The position numbers and the translations under genes are program-made. DNA of 64,000 nt from Acidimicrobiaceae bacterium (GTDB lineage Bacteria; Actinomycetota; Acidimicrobiia; Acidimicrobiales; Ilumatobacteraceae), in NCBI GenBank assembly GCA_024641005.1, contig JAHEDX010000002.1:45100-109099 (forward strand). The letters are read 5' to 3'. Positions within the stretch are counted from its first letter, which is position 1, and each line of letters opens with the position of its first letter. Below the pieces are notes generated by a model. It made no database searches. It saw nothing but the letters and a program-made list of their open reading frames with translations, and was not told where the DNA came from. Shown piece after piece: positions 28,227-37,681 of this stretch.

Positions 28227-29334
28227 GCAGCTCAAGGGCGGCCTCGAAGCGCCGATCTGTCTCACGTGGGAACTCACCTACGCATGCAATCTCGAATGTG
28301 TCCACTGCCTGTCGTCGTCCGGTCGCCGCGACCCACGCGAACTCACGACCGATGAGGCCAAGGCGGTGCTCGACGAGTTGCACGACCTGCAGGTGTTCTA
28401 CATCAACATCGGCGGCGGCGAGCCGATGATCCGCCGTGACTTCTTCGAGCTGGTCGAGTACTCGATAGCCAGGGGCATCGGTGTGAAGTTCTCGACGAAT
28501 GGGGCGTTCATCGACGCAGAGAAGGCTCGGCGGCTCGCCGCTATGGACTATCTCGACATCCAGATCAGCCTCGACGGCACCGATGCCGATACCAACGACG
28601 CCGTCCGTGGTGACGGCTCGTACGCCACCGCTCTTCGAGCCATGGACCATCTCCGCGACGCCGGATTCGGCCCGTTCAAGATCTCGGTCGTCGTCACTCG
28701 TCACAACGTCGACCAACTCGACGAGTTCAAGGCGCTCGCCGATGCCTACGGCGCCCAGCTGCGGATCACACGACTTCGCCCGTCCGGGCGGGGGGCCGAC
28801 ACATGGCACGATCTGCACCCCACCAACGCCCAGCAGCGTCAGATCTACGACTGGCTCCTCGCCCACGGAGAGCACGTGCTCACCGGCGACTCGTTCTTCC
28901 ACCTCAACGCGCTCGGCGACCAGAACCTGCCCGGCCTCAACCTGTGCGGCGCCGGTCGGGTCGTCTGCCTGATCGATCCGGTCGGTGACGTGTACGCCTG
29001 CCCGTTCGTGATCCACGACGAGTTCAAGGCCGGCAGTGTGCGCGAAACAGGCGGCTTCAGTCGAATCTGGAAACAGAGCGATCTGTTTCTCGGCTTGCGC
29101 GAGCCCCAGTCGGCCGGGGCATGTGCGTCGTGCGGTTCGTACGACGCGTGCCAAGGCGGGTGCATGGCGGCCAAGTTCTTCACTGGCCTGCCCCTCGACG
29201 GCCCCGACCCCGAATGTGTCGGCGGTGAAGGCGAACTCGCGTTGTCGGGCCAAACGGCCGGATCGGCGCCTCGCCCGATGATGGACCACAGCAAGCCGCC
29301 ACGCGTCACGCCGGTCGCTCTCGTTCGGAAGTAG
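28210..29334 (+). CDS. mftC: Mycofactocin maturase, radical SAM/SPASM enzyme
   Basis: Radical SAM enzyme of 374 residues that decarboxylates the C-terminal Tyr of MftA and forms the Val-Tyr carbon-carbon bond. The radical SAM cluster ligands are Cys26, Cys30 and Cys33 in LTYACNLECVHCLSS, followed by INIGGGEPM. The C-terminal SPASM domain has the auxiliary-cluster cysteines in LCGAGRVVCL, VYACPFV and CASCGSYDACQGGC. Length and motifs are full and intact. The GTG start lies within mftB. Its TAG stop doubles as the start of the TAGCTT -10 box of plsY. Confidence 0.95.
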   Translation: MTALVEQLKGGLEAPICLTWELTYACNLECVHCLSSSGRRDPRELTTDEAKAVLDELHDLQVFYINIGGGEPMIRRDFFELVEYSIARGIGVKFSTNGAFIDAEKARRLAAMDYLDIQISLDGTDADTNDAVRGDGSYATALRAMDHLRDAGFGPFKISVVVTRHNVDQLDEFKALADAYGAQLRITRLRPSGRGADTWHDLHPTNAQQRQIYDWLLAHGEHVLTGDSFFHLNALGDQNLPGLNLCGAGRVVCLIDPVGDVYACPFVIHDEFKAGSVRETGGFSRIWKQSDLFLGLREPQSAGACASCGSYDACQGGCMAAKFFTGLPLDGPDPECVGGEGELALSGQTAGSAPRPMMDHSKPPRVTPVALVRK

Positions 29335-29344
29335 CTTCCTTCGC

Positions 29345-29917
29345 GTGTGGATATCGCTGCTGCCGATCGCGTACCTGATCGGCACCTTCCCCAGCGCGTC
29401 GCTCGTCGCTCGCGCCAACGGGATCGACATCCGTACCGTGGGGTCCGGCAACCCCGGCGCCTCCAACGTCGCGCGGGTATTGGGGTGGAGGCGGGGCGTG
29501 TGGGTATTCGTGCTCGACGCCGCCAAAGGCGCTCTCGCCGCGGGGTTGGGGCTGATCGCCGCCGGCCGCCCGGCCGGCTACTGGCTCGGCGCGGCGGCAG
29601 TCATCGGCCACGTGTTCCCTGTCTGGCAGAAGTTCCGTGGCGGCAAGGGGGTCGCGACAGGTGGCGGCATCTTCGCCGTGCTGTCCCCAGCGGTGTTCGT
29701 GTCGATCGTCGCCCTGTGGTTCGCGCTGTCGAAGCTGACCAAGAAGGCTTCGATCGCATCGATCATCACGGTCGCGTTGCTGCCCGTCGGAGTCGGCCTC
29801 GTCCGTCAGGAGGCATGGGAAGTGTTCGCGACCGCAGGCCTGTGCGCGTTGGTCATGGTGCGCCACCTCGGCAACATCAAACGCCTCGTGACGCGCAAGG
29901 AACACGCCCTCACCTGA
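29345..29917 (+). CDS. plsY: Acyl-phosphate:glycerol-3-phosphate acyltransferase
   Basis: Polytopic membrane enzyme (190 residues) that makes lysophosphatidate from acyl-phosphate and glycerol-3-phosphate, the first step of phospholipid synthesis. The three family motifs are visible: VGSGNPGASNVAR, GHVFPVWQKFRGGKGVAT and a C-terminal RHLGNIKRL. It lies 10 bp after mftC; TAGCTT ends 7 nt before the GTG start, so it can also be transcribed alone. There is no known link between PlsY and mycofactocin, and the adjacency may be incidental. Confidence 0.93.
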   Translation: MWISLLPIAYLIGTFPSASLVARANGIDIRTVGSGNPGASNVARVLGWRRGVWVFVLDAAKGALAAGLGLIAAGRPAGYWLGAAAVIGHVFPVWQKFRGGKGVATGGGIFAVLSPAVFVSIVALWFALSKLTKKASIASIITVALLPVGVGLVRQEAWEVFATAGLCALVMVRHLGNIKRLVTRKEHALT

Positions 29918-29929
29918 GTTCCCGTGCAA

Positions 29930-29984
29930 CGAGGCACCTCGGCTTGCCTCGAGACGATTCGATTCGGGCTCGCTGGTTGAGCCC
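29930..29984. terminator. Two small hairpins between convergent genes, possible bidirectional terminator
   Basis: CGAGGCA (29930-29936) pairs with TGCCTCG (29945-29951) over an 8-nt loop, and GGGCTC (29966-29971) pairs with GAGCCC (29979-29984) over a 7-nt loop. They lie in the 123-bp gap between plsY and the convergent kinase-like gene. Both stems are short, so the assignment is tentative. Nothing else was seen in the gap. Confidence 0.4.
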
Positions 29985-30040
29985 AAATGGTCGAACACCG
30001 TCACCGACGCACCAGGGCCGTTGGCGATCACCCTGGCGGG

Positions 30041-31102
30041 TCAACGAAGCTCGTCGAGCAACGGTGTCAGATCGAGCGAATCGAGCGATGGCAGGTGCAC
30101 ATCCACGGCGTCGTACAACAGGTGTTGCCAGAAGTCGTGCCGGAAGAAGTGCCGGCCCTCCCGGACCACATAGTTGAGCAGGAAGAAGCGATACGCCTCC
30201 TTCAGGAACAACACCTCGTGCTCCGCGAGCGGGAAGACCTCGTGATACGAGCGGAGAAAGTGACGGAACCGTGGCTCGAGCAGGGTGTGCGAGCCGTAGG
30301 TGAACGAACTGCGGTCGCCGGTCCGCGACGAGACACGGGACAGGAAATAGAAGTCGAGCAGTCGCGACTCGATCCGGAACCAGTCGTAATCCCATCGGCT
30401 GAACAACCGGAAGGCACCGGGGTCGCTCGGGTCCGGCTCGACCGAGAAGTTGCCGAGGTTCCAGTCGATCAGCACGGGTATCTTCTGCCAGTAGTCGTAG
30501 CCGGATTCGTGCAATGCCATCAGGAACCGATGGGTATGCCGGCGGACCAGGTCGAGACGGCTCTGCTCGAGGCCGAACTGCTCGCCGGCGTTGTGCGATC
30601 CGAGCATCTCGAACAGATTGACGGCATCGCTCTTGGCGGTCTTCGAGGGTGGGGGTATCAGCCGCGAGATCCCTGCGCAGGCGCGATGGAACTTGGCGAG
30701 TTCACGACCCAGATTGGCGACCTGCGCATCGGACAGAACCTTGGGCAATCGATCGCGTTGCACCACCTCCTCGTAGAACACCGCCCACATCTCGCCGTCG
30801 TAGTACAGGTACGGCTCGCCGCCAGCGGTCAGCACAGCTGCCATGAAGTGTTCGTACGGTCCTCCTTGCAGCAGTCGCGTCGCCCGGTACAACCGATCGT
30901 GATCCTCGGCGAACAAGAAGAACGACCCGTAGTTCGACGACTTCGCGATCACGTTCGATCCGTCGTCGAGGCACAGCCGGTACACCCGGTTGGTCGACAC
31001 CATCGCGCTGAGCTCGTCGAGTCGCGCGATCATGCGGCGGTCGCCGTAGTGCCGCCACGCCTCCTCGATCACTGCACGATGTCGGGCATCGGTCGCCTCC
31101 AC
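30041..31102 (-). CDS. Phosphotransferase-like protein (aminoglycoside phosphotransferase / choline kinase fold)
   Basis: About 353 residues. The kinase-like fold is suggested by RVYRLCLDDGSNVIAKSSNYG (nucleotide-binding strands with the Lys), the catalytic-loop equivalent PVLIDWNLGNFSV and the metal-binding RWDYDWFR. The usual His-Gly-Asp of the catalytic loop is replaced by IDWN, so it is a divergent member and activity is uncertain. The C-terminal half is rich in aromatic residues and helical. The start is unclear: GTG 31102 is used, the frame stays open to 31285, and no -10 box or Shine-Dalgarno supports any of them. Confidence 0.72.
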   Translation of the reverse strand: MEATDARHRAVIEEAWRHYGDRRMIARLDELSAMVSTNRVYRLCLDDGSNVIAKSSNYGSFFLFAEDHDRLYRATRLLQGGPYEHFMAAVLTAGGEPYLYYDGEMWAVFYEEVVQRDRLPKVLSDAQVANLGRELAKFHRACAGISRLIPPPSKTAKSDAVNLFEMLGSHNAGEQFGLEQSRLDLVRRHTHRFLMALHESGYDYWQKIPVLIDWNLGNFSVEPDPSDPGAFRLFSRWDYDWFRIESRLLDFYFLSRVSSRTGDRSSFTYGSHTLLEPRFRHFLRSYHEVFPLAEHEVLFLKEAYRFFLLNYVVREGRHFFRHDFWQHLLYDAVDVHLPSLDSLDLTPLLDELR

Positions 31103-31260
31103 GCCACGAGCCTGCCACACGCCGGCCTCACCCGCCGATGTGCCGGCGCCCACACCCTGGCACCGACACGACAACGGTCTTCCCTCACCTGCCCCGACCC
31201 GCTCGGGGCACTGCGGTCCGCTGGAGCATGCGGCGCGGCGTCTGCCTAGTGTCACGACCC

Positions 31261-32886
31261 ATGGAGATGCATTGGGCCACCGCATGGGAATCGATCAGCG
31301 ACGTCATCGGCGATTCCGCAGCGATCACGAACGGCGACGTGACCCGTACCTGGACCGAGTTCGACGACCGGGCTGCGCGGGTCGCGGCGGCCCTGGTTGC
31401 CGGCGGGCTCGGGCCCGGTTCGAAGGTGGGGCTCTACCTGTACAACGGCAACGAGTATCTCGAAGCCCATTACGGCACCTTCAAGATGCGCGGCGTGCCG
31501 GTCAACGTCAACTATCGGTACCTCGACGAAGAGCTCTGGTATCTCCTCGACAACGCCGATGCCGAAGCGCTCGTGTTCCACACATCGCTCGCCGACCGGG
31601 TCGACCGGATCGCCGGTCGGCTGCCGGCACTGAAGTTGCTGATCGAAGTCGACGACGGTGGCGAACATCACATCGACCGAGCCGTCGCGTACGACGACGT
31701 CATCGCCGGCGACCCGATGCCCAGGATCAACCGCTCAGAAGATGACCTCTACATGCTCTACACCGGTGGCACCACGGGCATGCCCAAAGGGGTGATGTAC
31801 GACATCGGTCTGATCACCGGCTTCTTCTGCTCCCTCGGCTTCGGAGCGCTCGGTCTCCCGGAACCCCAGATGGCCACAGAGATAGCTCCCATGGTGGCGA
31901 ACATCCACGGGCAGGGTCTGAACTCGGTCTCGATCACGGGAGCGCCGCTGATGCACGGCACAGGGTTGTGGTTGGGCGCGCTGATGCATCACCTGACCGG
32001 CGGTCACGTGATCACGCTCGTCAACCGCAGCCTCGATCCCGACGAACTGCTGACGACGATGCAACACCATCGGGTGACCCACAACACGATCGTCGGTGAC
32101 TCGTTCTCGAAGCCCATCATCGGCGCCTTGCGAGCGGCGATCGAGCGCGGCGAGCCGTATGACACCTCAGATCTCAAGATGATGGTGTCCTCGGGTGTGA
32201 TGTGGACCAGGGAGGTGAAAGAGCAGCTCCTCGATCTGATTCCCCAAGCGGTTCTGCTCGATGCGATCGGTTCGAGCGAGGGATCGATGGGCAGCCAGGT
32301 CACGATGCGTGGCGTCCAGACCGACACCGCGAAGTTCGCCTCGAACCCCACGACGAAGGTGTTCAAGGAAGATGACACCGAGGTCGTGCCAGGGTCGGGC
32401 GAGATCGGTCTGGTCGCCGCCGGCGGGCTGGTGCCGTTGGGGTACTTCAAGGACCCCGAGAAGTCAGCCCGGACGTTCCGCACGATCGACGGGGTTCGCT
32501 ACTCGTTCCCCGGTGATCTCGCCCAGATCGATGTCGACGGCAACCTGATCCTGCTCGGCCGCGGTAGCCAGGTGATCAACTCCGGTGGCGAAAAGATCTA
32601 TCCCGAAGAGGTCGAAGAGGCCGTCAAGCGTGTCGACGGCGTGATCGACTGCCTGGTGGTCGGTCTCGACGACGAGAAGTTCGGCCAGGCCGTAACTGCT
32701 GTCGCGTCGCTCTCAGCGGGAGCCGATGTCAGCGAAGCGGAGGCCATCGCGTCGGTCAAAGCCGAGCTGGCAGGTTACAAGGCACCCAAACGCGTGATCT
32801 GGGTCGACAAGGTGCCGCGGGCACCCAACGGCAAGGCCGATTACACCGCCGCTCGTCAGCTGGCGGTCGACGCGCTCGACGGCTGA
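31261..32886 (+). CDS. Acyl-CoA synthetase (AMP-dependent, FadD-like)
   Basis: Soluble adenylate-forming enzyme of 541 residues that activates fatty or other carboxylic acids to acyl-CoA. It has the ATP-binding loop LYTGGTTGMPKGVMY, the motif GSSEGSMGSQ, the hinge region GRGSQVINSGGEKIYPEEVE and the catalytic Lys in PNGKADY. It resembles the actinobacterial FadD2/FadD19-like set; chain length and substrate cannot be read. TAGTGT lies 8 nt before ATG 31261. It is a single-gene unit, convergent with copA; the 110 bp between them hold no clear hairpin. Confidence 0.92.
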   Translation: MEMHWATAWESISDVIGDSAAITNGDVTRTWTEFDDRAARVAAALVAGGLGPGSKVGLYLYNGNEYLEAHYGTFKMRGVPVNVNYRYLDEELWYLLDNADAEALVFHTSLADRVDRIAGRLPALKLLIEVDDGGEHHIDRAVAYDDVIAGDPMPRINRSEDDLYMLYTGGTTGMPKGVMYDIGLITGFFCSLGFGALGLPEPQMATEIAPMVANIHGQGLNSVSITGAPLMHGTGLWLGALMHHLTGGHVITLVNRSLDPDELLTTMQHHRVTHNTIVGDSFSKPIIGALRAAIERGEPYDTSDLKMMVSSGVMWTREVKEQLLDLIPQAVLLDAIGSSEGSMGSQVTMRGVQTDTAKFASNPTTKVFKEDDTEVVPGSGEIGLVAAGGLVPLGYFKDPEKSARTFRTIDGVRYSFPGDLAQIDVDGNLILLGRGSQVINSGGEKIYPEEVEEAVKRVDGVIDCLVVGLDDEKFGQAVTAVASLSAGADVSEAEAIASVKAELAGYKAPKRVIWVDKVPRAPNGKADYTAARQLAVDALDG

Positions 32887-32996
32887 CCGTACAGAACGAC
32901 GGCGCAGCATGTGGATCGCCGACGCCGCAATGCGTCGACCAGCGGAGATGTTCGTCGGCATCCGGTTGCGAAGCTGCAGCAAACGGTTGCCGCCGG

Positions 32997-35246
32997 TCAG
33001 GCAATGCTCTTGAAACGCTTCAGGCGCAACGAGTTGCTGACCACGAACACGCTCGAGAATGCCATCGCGGCACCGGCGATCGCGGGTGACAGCCGGCCTG
33101 TCATGGCCAGTGGAATCGCCAAGACGTTGTAAGCGAACGCCCAGAACAGGTTGCCCTTGATCGTTGCCAGCGTGCGGCGCGACAGGCGGATCGCGTCGAC
33201 GGCCGAGCCGAGATCGTTGCGAACCAACGTGAGATCACTCGCCTCGATCGCCACGTCGGTGCCACTCCCCATCGCAATCCCGAGATCAGCGGTGGCCAAC
33301 GCAGCCGCATCATTGACCCCGTCTCCGACCATGGCGACCACGTTTCCTGCCGCCTGGAGTTCGCTCACGACACTCACCTTGTCGGCCGGCATCACCTCGG
33401 CGATCACCCGCGTGATGCCCACTTCGGCCGCGATCGATTCCGCCGTGGCGCGGTTGTCGCCGGTGAGCAGGACCGGATCGAGGCCGAGTTCGCGAAACCG
33501 GGCGACGGCGTCGGCGCTGGTGGGCTTGACCGTGTCGCGGACGGCCAGATGGCCGAGCACGGCGCCGTCGCTGCGCCGCAGCTCGACCAATGTTTCGCCA
33601 GGCCCGATCGGCACGTCGCCGGACGGCCGTCCGATCTGCATCGCCATACCGCGAACCACTCCCTCGACCCCTGCCCCCGGTCGGTTCACGAACGCCGAGA
33701 CCGGATCGACCGACCCGAACCGGGCCTGCGCGGCCACGGTGATCGATCTGGCGATCGGATGTTCGCTGCCCGACTCGAGCGCGGCGGCATCACGCAACAG
33801 ATCGTCCGCGTCGATCCCGTCGGCGGGGCGAACGCCGACCAACGACATGACGCCCGTCGTCACCGTGCCGGTCTTGTCGAGCACGATCGTGTCGACGCGG
33901 CGGGTGCTCTCGAGGATTTCGGGCCCCTTGATGAGGATGCCCAGCTGTGCCCCCCGACCCGTGCCGACCAGCAACGCGGTCGGAGTCGCGAGACCGAGGG
34001 CACACGGGCACGCAATGATCAACACCGCTACCGCGGCGCTGAACGAGCGCTCGGGGTCACCGGTACGCACGAGCCACGCGATCAGCGTGACCACGGCAAG
34101 GCCGATCACGATCGGTACGAATACGCCGGCGACACGATCGGCCAACCGCTGCACCGGTGCCTTGCCGGATTGGGCATCTTCGACGAGCCTCGCCATGGTC
34201 GCCAGCTGCGTGTCGGCACCGACACGCACGGCTTCGACGACGAGACGACCGTGTTCGTTGACGGTCGCCCCGATCACGACGTCGCCCGTGGTGACCTCGA
34301 CGGGGATGCTCTCCCCGGTGACGAGCGACTGGTCGATGGCTGAGGCGCCTTCGATGACTCGGCCATCGGTGGCAATCTTCTCGCCCGGACGCACCACGAA
34401 CCTGTCGCCGACCCGGAGCTGCTCGACCGGGACCCGGTGCTCGATGCCGCCATCGTCGAGCACGGCGACATCCTTCGCACCGAGATCGAGCAGTGCGCGA
34501 AGGGCATCACCGGCCCTGCGTTTCGCTCGCGCCTCGAAATACCTTCCCGCGAGGATGAACGCCACCACCGTGGAAGCGACCTCGAGATAGATGTGATGAC
34601 CACCGTCGGCCGGGCCCACGTCGACCGACATCGACATTTCCATCCCTACGTCGCCGGCGGGTGTGAAGATCAGCGCCCACAGCGACCACAGATAGGCGGC
34701 GGTGACCCCGACCGAGATGAGCGTGTCCATCGTGGTCTGGTGGTGGCGCAGATTGAGCGCCATCGCTCGATGGAACGGCCAGGCAGCCCAGGTCGCGACG
34801 GGCGTCGCCAGAACCAGGGCCACCCACTGCCAGCCGTCGAACTGCAGTGCAGGGATCATCGAGAGCAGCAGCACCGGCAGCCCCAGGCCCACGGCCACGA
34901 TCAACCGCTTGCGCAAGTAGGCGGCACGGTCGGACCCAGAGGCGTCGGGCGACGCGAGCCGAGCACCGTACCCGGTTGCCTCGATCGTCGCGATCAGGTC
35001 CGACAACTCGATGGATGGGTCGACAACCTGGAGCCGCGCCTTCTCGGTCGCGTAGTTGACCGCAGCGGAGACGCCGTCGAGCTTGTTCAGCTTGCGCTCG
35101 ATCCGGGACGCGCACGCGGCACACGTCATCCCCGTGACGTCGAGATCGACGAAGTCCCTCGACGGGCCGGACGCGGGAGATGCCGGAGCATCTGGTCCCG
35201 GGTTCACCGCGGGCCCCGTGATGTTCGGTCGACGCTCATCGGACAA
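32997..35246 (-). CDS. copA: Copper-exporting P1B-type ATPase
   Basis: Membrane pump of 749 residues that extrudes Cu(I). It has one N-terminal heavy-metal domain with Cys42 and Cys45 ([12 protein letters not shown]), the transmembrane metal site in [15 protein letters not shown], the phosphorylation motif [11 protein letters not shown], and the ATP-binding hinge [12 protein letters not shown]; the last helices contain the typical NVLAIPLAM. The start is TTG 35246 preceded by a full AGGAGG at 35251-35256. It is the last gene of csoR-copZ-copA. Confidence 0.95.
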   Translation of the reverse strand: MSDERRPNITGPAVNPGPDAPASPASGPSRDFVDLDVTGMTCAACASRIERKLNKLDGVSAAVNYATEKARLQVVDPSIELSDLIATIEATGYGARLASPDASGSDRAAYLRKRLIVAVGLGLPVLLLSMIPALQFDGWQWVALVLATPVATWAAWPFHRAMALNLRHHQTTMDTLISVGVTAAYLWSLWALIFTPAGDVGMEMSMSVDVGPADGGHHIYLEVASTVVAFILAGRYFEARAKRRAGDALRALLDLGAKDVAVLDDGGIEHRVPVEQLRVGDRFVVRPGEKIATDGRVIEGASAIDQSLVTGESIPVEVTTGDVVIGATVNEHGRLVVEAVRVGADTQLATMARLVEDAQSGKAPVQRLADRVAGVFVPIVIGLAVVTLIAWLVRTGDPERSFSAAVAVLIIACPCALGLATPTALLVGTGRGAQLGILIKGPEILESTRRVDTIVLDKTGTVTTGVMSLVGVRPADGIDADDLLRDAAALESGSEHPIARSITVAAQARFGSVDPVSAFVNRPGAGVEGVVRGMAMQIGRPSGDVPIGPGETLVELRRSDGAVLGHLAVRDTVKPTSADAVARFRELGLDPVLLTGDNRATAESIAAEVGITRVIAEVMPADKVSVVSELQAAGNVVAMVGDGVNDAAALATADLGIAMGSGTDVAIEASDLTLVRNDLGSAVDAIRLSRRTLATIKGNLFWAFAYNVLAIPLAMTGRLSPAIAGAAMAFSSVFVVSNSLRLKRFKSIA

Positions 35247-35276
35247 CTCGCCTCCTGTGGCACATTCGACAGGTCG

Positions 35277-35480
35277 TCAGGCGACGTCGAACCCGGCCTC
35301 GTCGATGGCGCTGACGATCGTGGCCCGGTCGAGGCCCGAGCCGGTGACGACGACATCCTTCGTGCCGAGATCCACGTCGACCCCGACGACACCGTGAACG
35401 GCGCCCACTTCTTTCTTGATCGAGGCCTCGCAATGCCCGCAGGTCATGCCGGGGACAGAGAAGGTGAGTGTGTCGGTCAT
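35277..35480 (-). CDS. copZ: Copper chaperone (heavy-metal-associated domain)
   Basis: A 67-residue single-domain metallochaperone with the Cu(I)-binding loop GMTCGHCEASI (Cys14, Cys17) and an intact beta-alpha-beta-beta-alpha-beta pattern. It should carry Cu(I) to the CopA N-terminal domain. ATG 35480 has AGGAG 5 nt upstream. The frame is open 17 codons upstream but without conserved sequence. It lies between csoR and copA in the same operon. Confidence 0.93.
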   Translation of the reverse strand: MTDTLTFSVPGMTCGHCEASIKKEVGAVHGVVGVDVDLGTKDVVVTGSGLDRATIVSAIDEAGFDVA

Positions 35481-35527
35481 GTCGACTCCTGGTTCGGATC
35501 GGTGTAGACGGCGTTCGGGCCGGTTGA

Positions 35528-35818
35528 TCATGATTTGACCAGCCGTTCGATGGCACGACTGGCCTCGGTGATGATGCGATCGCTCTCGACCGCATCATCG
35601 GATTGGACCGCGTGCGCGACGCAATGTCGAAGGTGATCGTCGAGTAGTTGCACGGCGACACTCTGGAGCGCCCGGGTGGCGGCCGAGACCTGGGTCAGCA
35701 CGTCGATGCAGTAGGTGTCGTCATCGACCATCCGTTGCAAGCCCCGGATCTGACCCTCGACCCGCTTCAGCCTGGCCAGCACCGCTGCCTTGTCGTCGTG
35801 GTAACCCGGAGTGGCCAT
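35528..35818 (-). CDS. csoR: Copper-sensing transcriptional repressor
   Basis: All-helical DNA-binding repressor of 96 residues from ATG 35818. The Cu(I) ligands Cys37, His62 and Cys66 (TYCIDV and DDHLRHC) have the canonical CsoR spacing, and RLKRVEGQIRGLQRMV is the family signature. Binding of Cu(I) should release the operator and induce csoR-copZ-copA. The upstream ATG at 35824 is in frame, but the -10 box TAGGGT ends exactly 6 nt before ATG 35818, so the shorter form is preferred. Confidence 0.94.
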   Translation of the reverse strand: MATPGYHDDKAAVLARLKRVEGQIRGLQRMVDDDTYCIDVLTQVSAATRALQSVAVQLLDDHLRHCVAHAVQSDDAVESDRIITEASRAIERLVKS

Positions 35819-35822
35819 GTCC

Positions 35823-35839
35823 ATACCCTACCGGGGTAT
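35823..35839 (-). promoter_or_regulatory. CsoR operator overlapping the -10 box of csoR
   Basis: A 17-bp palindrome, ATACCC-5-GGGTAT, matches the GC-rich TACCC/GGGTA type of CsoR operators. The minus-strand -10 box TAGGGT (35825-35830) lies inside it and ends 6 nt before ATG 35818. A bound CsoR tetramer would therefore block polymerase directly. Confidence 0.8.
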
Positions 35840-35861
35840 CCTTCCCAAGGCAAGGCTGCGG

Positions 35862-36608
35862 TCAGAGCAACAGTTTCTCTACGAAGAAGTCGAGCACTCG
35901 TTCGACACTGGCAGCGTCGCGCTGCTCGGTGAGCACCGAGTGATCGCGTGCGGTCCGGCTCGGGAGTTCGATCGCGATGAACGCGTCGCCCAGCTTCTCG
36001 CGCAGTGTGTCGAACCTCGTGCCGACCGCTCGGTCGCCGAGGAACCGCAGTCCGAGCACCTGGCAGCCGTCGGCGGCACGCTGAACGACCGCTGCCTCGT
36101 CGTCGGGCGACAACCCGAGATTGCCACTGGCCGACCCGCTTCCGCGGGCGATCGGGAACGAGTGTTGCGACAACACCGGCGCCACCATGATCTCGTCGAC
36201 CATCATCCCGAGTGCGAAACCGCCGCTGAAGCACATACCGACGGCGCCCACCCCCGGCCCGCCGAGCTCACCGTGCACGGCCCGCGCCAGCGCTCGCAGC
36301 CAAGCCGTCACCGGCGACGTCCGGTTCAGGGCCCATGACGTGAACTCCTTCGAGATGCACACCTTGGCGAGGCTCCCGACGATGTACGGCAGGCTGACGT
36401 CCTTGCCAGGGGTACCGACCAGATCGGGCATCACCACCGTGAATCCACGCCCGACGACCTCCTCGGCGAATGCTGCGACCTTGGGCGTGATGCCCGGTAC
36501 CTCGTGGATCACGATCACCCCCGGCCCGTTCCCCTTACGGTAGGTGTCGTGGGTGAACCCGGCGGCCGAGAACGACGAACGCTCCCACCCGACCAACACG
36601 TCGCTCAC
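35862..36608 (-). CDS. Dienelactone hydrolase family protein
   Basis: Alpha/beta-hydrolase of 248 residues. The nucleophile is Cys in GAVGMCFSGGFAL, the position typical of dienelactone hydrolases; VIVIHEVPGITPKV supplies the Glu of the active-site network and the Asp/His follow later (RDHSVL). GTG 36608 follows AGGAGG (36614-36619) and overlaps the upstream phosphotransferase stop by 4 bp (GTGA), so it is translationally coupled to that gene. The substrate is unknown. Confidence 0.88.
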   Translation of the reverse strand: MSDVLVGWERSSFSAAGFTHDTYRKGNGPGVIVIHEVPGITPKVAAFAEEVVGRGFTVVMPDLVGTPGKDVSLPYIVGSLAKVCISKEFTSWALNRTSPVTAWLRALARAVHGELGGPGVGAVGMCFSGGFALGMMVDEIMVAPVLSQHSFPIARGSGSASGNLGLSPDDEAAVVQRAADGCQVLGLRFLGDRAVGTRFDTLREKLGDAFIAIELPSRTARDHSVLTEQRDAASVERVLDFFVEKLLL

Positions 36609-37627
36609 CGCAACCTCCTCATGGCCTCGAGCGCCTTCGCGGCAAGATCCTCGGTGCCGACGCGAAACATCTCGAGCACCTCTGGATCGGCCTGGGTGCC
36701 CATCGCGCCGCGCAGATACCGGGCATAGACACCCTCGCTGATGACCGCCAGCCGCCACGACGAGAACGCCACGTAGTAGTCGACTTGCGAGACGTCTCGA
36801 CCCGTTCTCGTGGCGTACCGGTCGACGATCTCGGCGTACGACAGGAAGCCCGGTGCGCTCGTCGGGTCATTGTGCCGCCCCTCGCCGTCGGCCCCCACCC
36901 AGTAGACGCCCAGGTACCCCAGATCGGCGAGCGGATCGCCCAACGTGCACAACTCCCAGTCGAGCACCGCAGCGACGCGACCCTGCTCGACATCGGTGAT
37001 GCAGTTGCCGAACCGATAGTCGCCGTGGGCGATCGAGACACCCTGCTGACGCGGCAGCTTGACGGCCAGGCGACTCGCCACCTCGTCGATCGCCGGCAGC
37101 TCGCGCGTCTTGGAGTTCGCCCACTGCGTCGACCAGCGCTTGATCTGACGCTCGATGTATCCCTCACGGCGAGCGAGGTCGCCGAGACCGATCTCGTCGA
37201 CATCAGCGTCGTGCAGGTCGGCGAGCACGTCGATCAAGTGCTCGCTCGTCTGCCGTCTGAGCCCGAGCGGCAGTTGCTCGGCCCGCTCGGGACTGTCGAG
37301 CACGACTCCATCCACGTGTTCCATCACATAGAAGGGTGCGTCGTTGACCGTGTCGTCGATGCAGAGCCCCAGCGACCGGGGCACCGGTACGTTGGTCCGG
37401 CCCACGGCCGAGATGATCCGGTGCTCGCGAGCCATGTCATGGGCCGTCGCGAGGACCTGCCCGATCGGCGGGCGTCGCAGCACGAAGCGACAGCCGTCGG
37501 CACCGCTCACCAGGAAGGTCAGGTTGGAGCGACCGCCGACGATCAGATCGAAACGGAACGGTGCGACAGCACCGTCGATGTTGGCGACGAGCCACGCGCT
37601 GACCCGGTCATGATCGATGCCTTGCAC
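36605..37627 (-). CDS. Phosphotransferase family protein (ACAD10/APH-like)
   Basis: About 340 residues with an aminoglycoside-phosphotransferase fold. Visible are the Lys strand FVLRRPP, the catalytic loop SIAHGDYRFGNCI, and the metal-binding AVLDWELCTLGDPLADLGY. This subgroup often lies next to acyl-CoA dehydrogenases and acts on hydroxyacyl substrates; here its partner is a dienelactone hydrolase-like protein. The frame is open to 37648, but GTG 37627 has TACGGT 8 nt upstream and fits the usual GIDHDRVSAWL start. Confidence 0.88.
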   Translation of the reverse strand: MQGIDHDRVSAWLVANIDGAVAPFRFDLIVGGRSNLTFLVSGADGCRFVLRRPPIGQVLATAHDMAREHRIISAVGRTNVPVPRSLGLCIDDTVNDAPFYVMEHVDGVVLDSPERAEQLPLGLRRQTSEHLIDVLADLHDADVDEIGLGDLARREGYIERQIKRWSTQWANSKTRELPAIDEVASRLAVKLPRQQGVSIAHGDYRFGNCITDVEQGRVAAVLDWELCTLGDPLADLGYLGVYWVGADGEGRHNDPTSAPGFLSYAEIVDRYATRTGRDVSQVDYYVAFSSWRLAVISEGVYARYLRGAMGTQADPEVLEMFRVGTEDLAAKALEAMRRLR

Positions 37628-37681
37628 GAACGTCGACCGTAGCGCCACGGCACGCGTGACGAACAGCCCACCGACGGGTGG

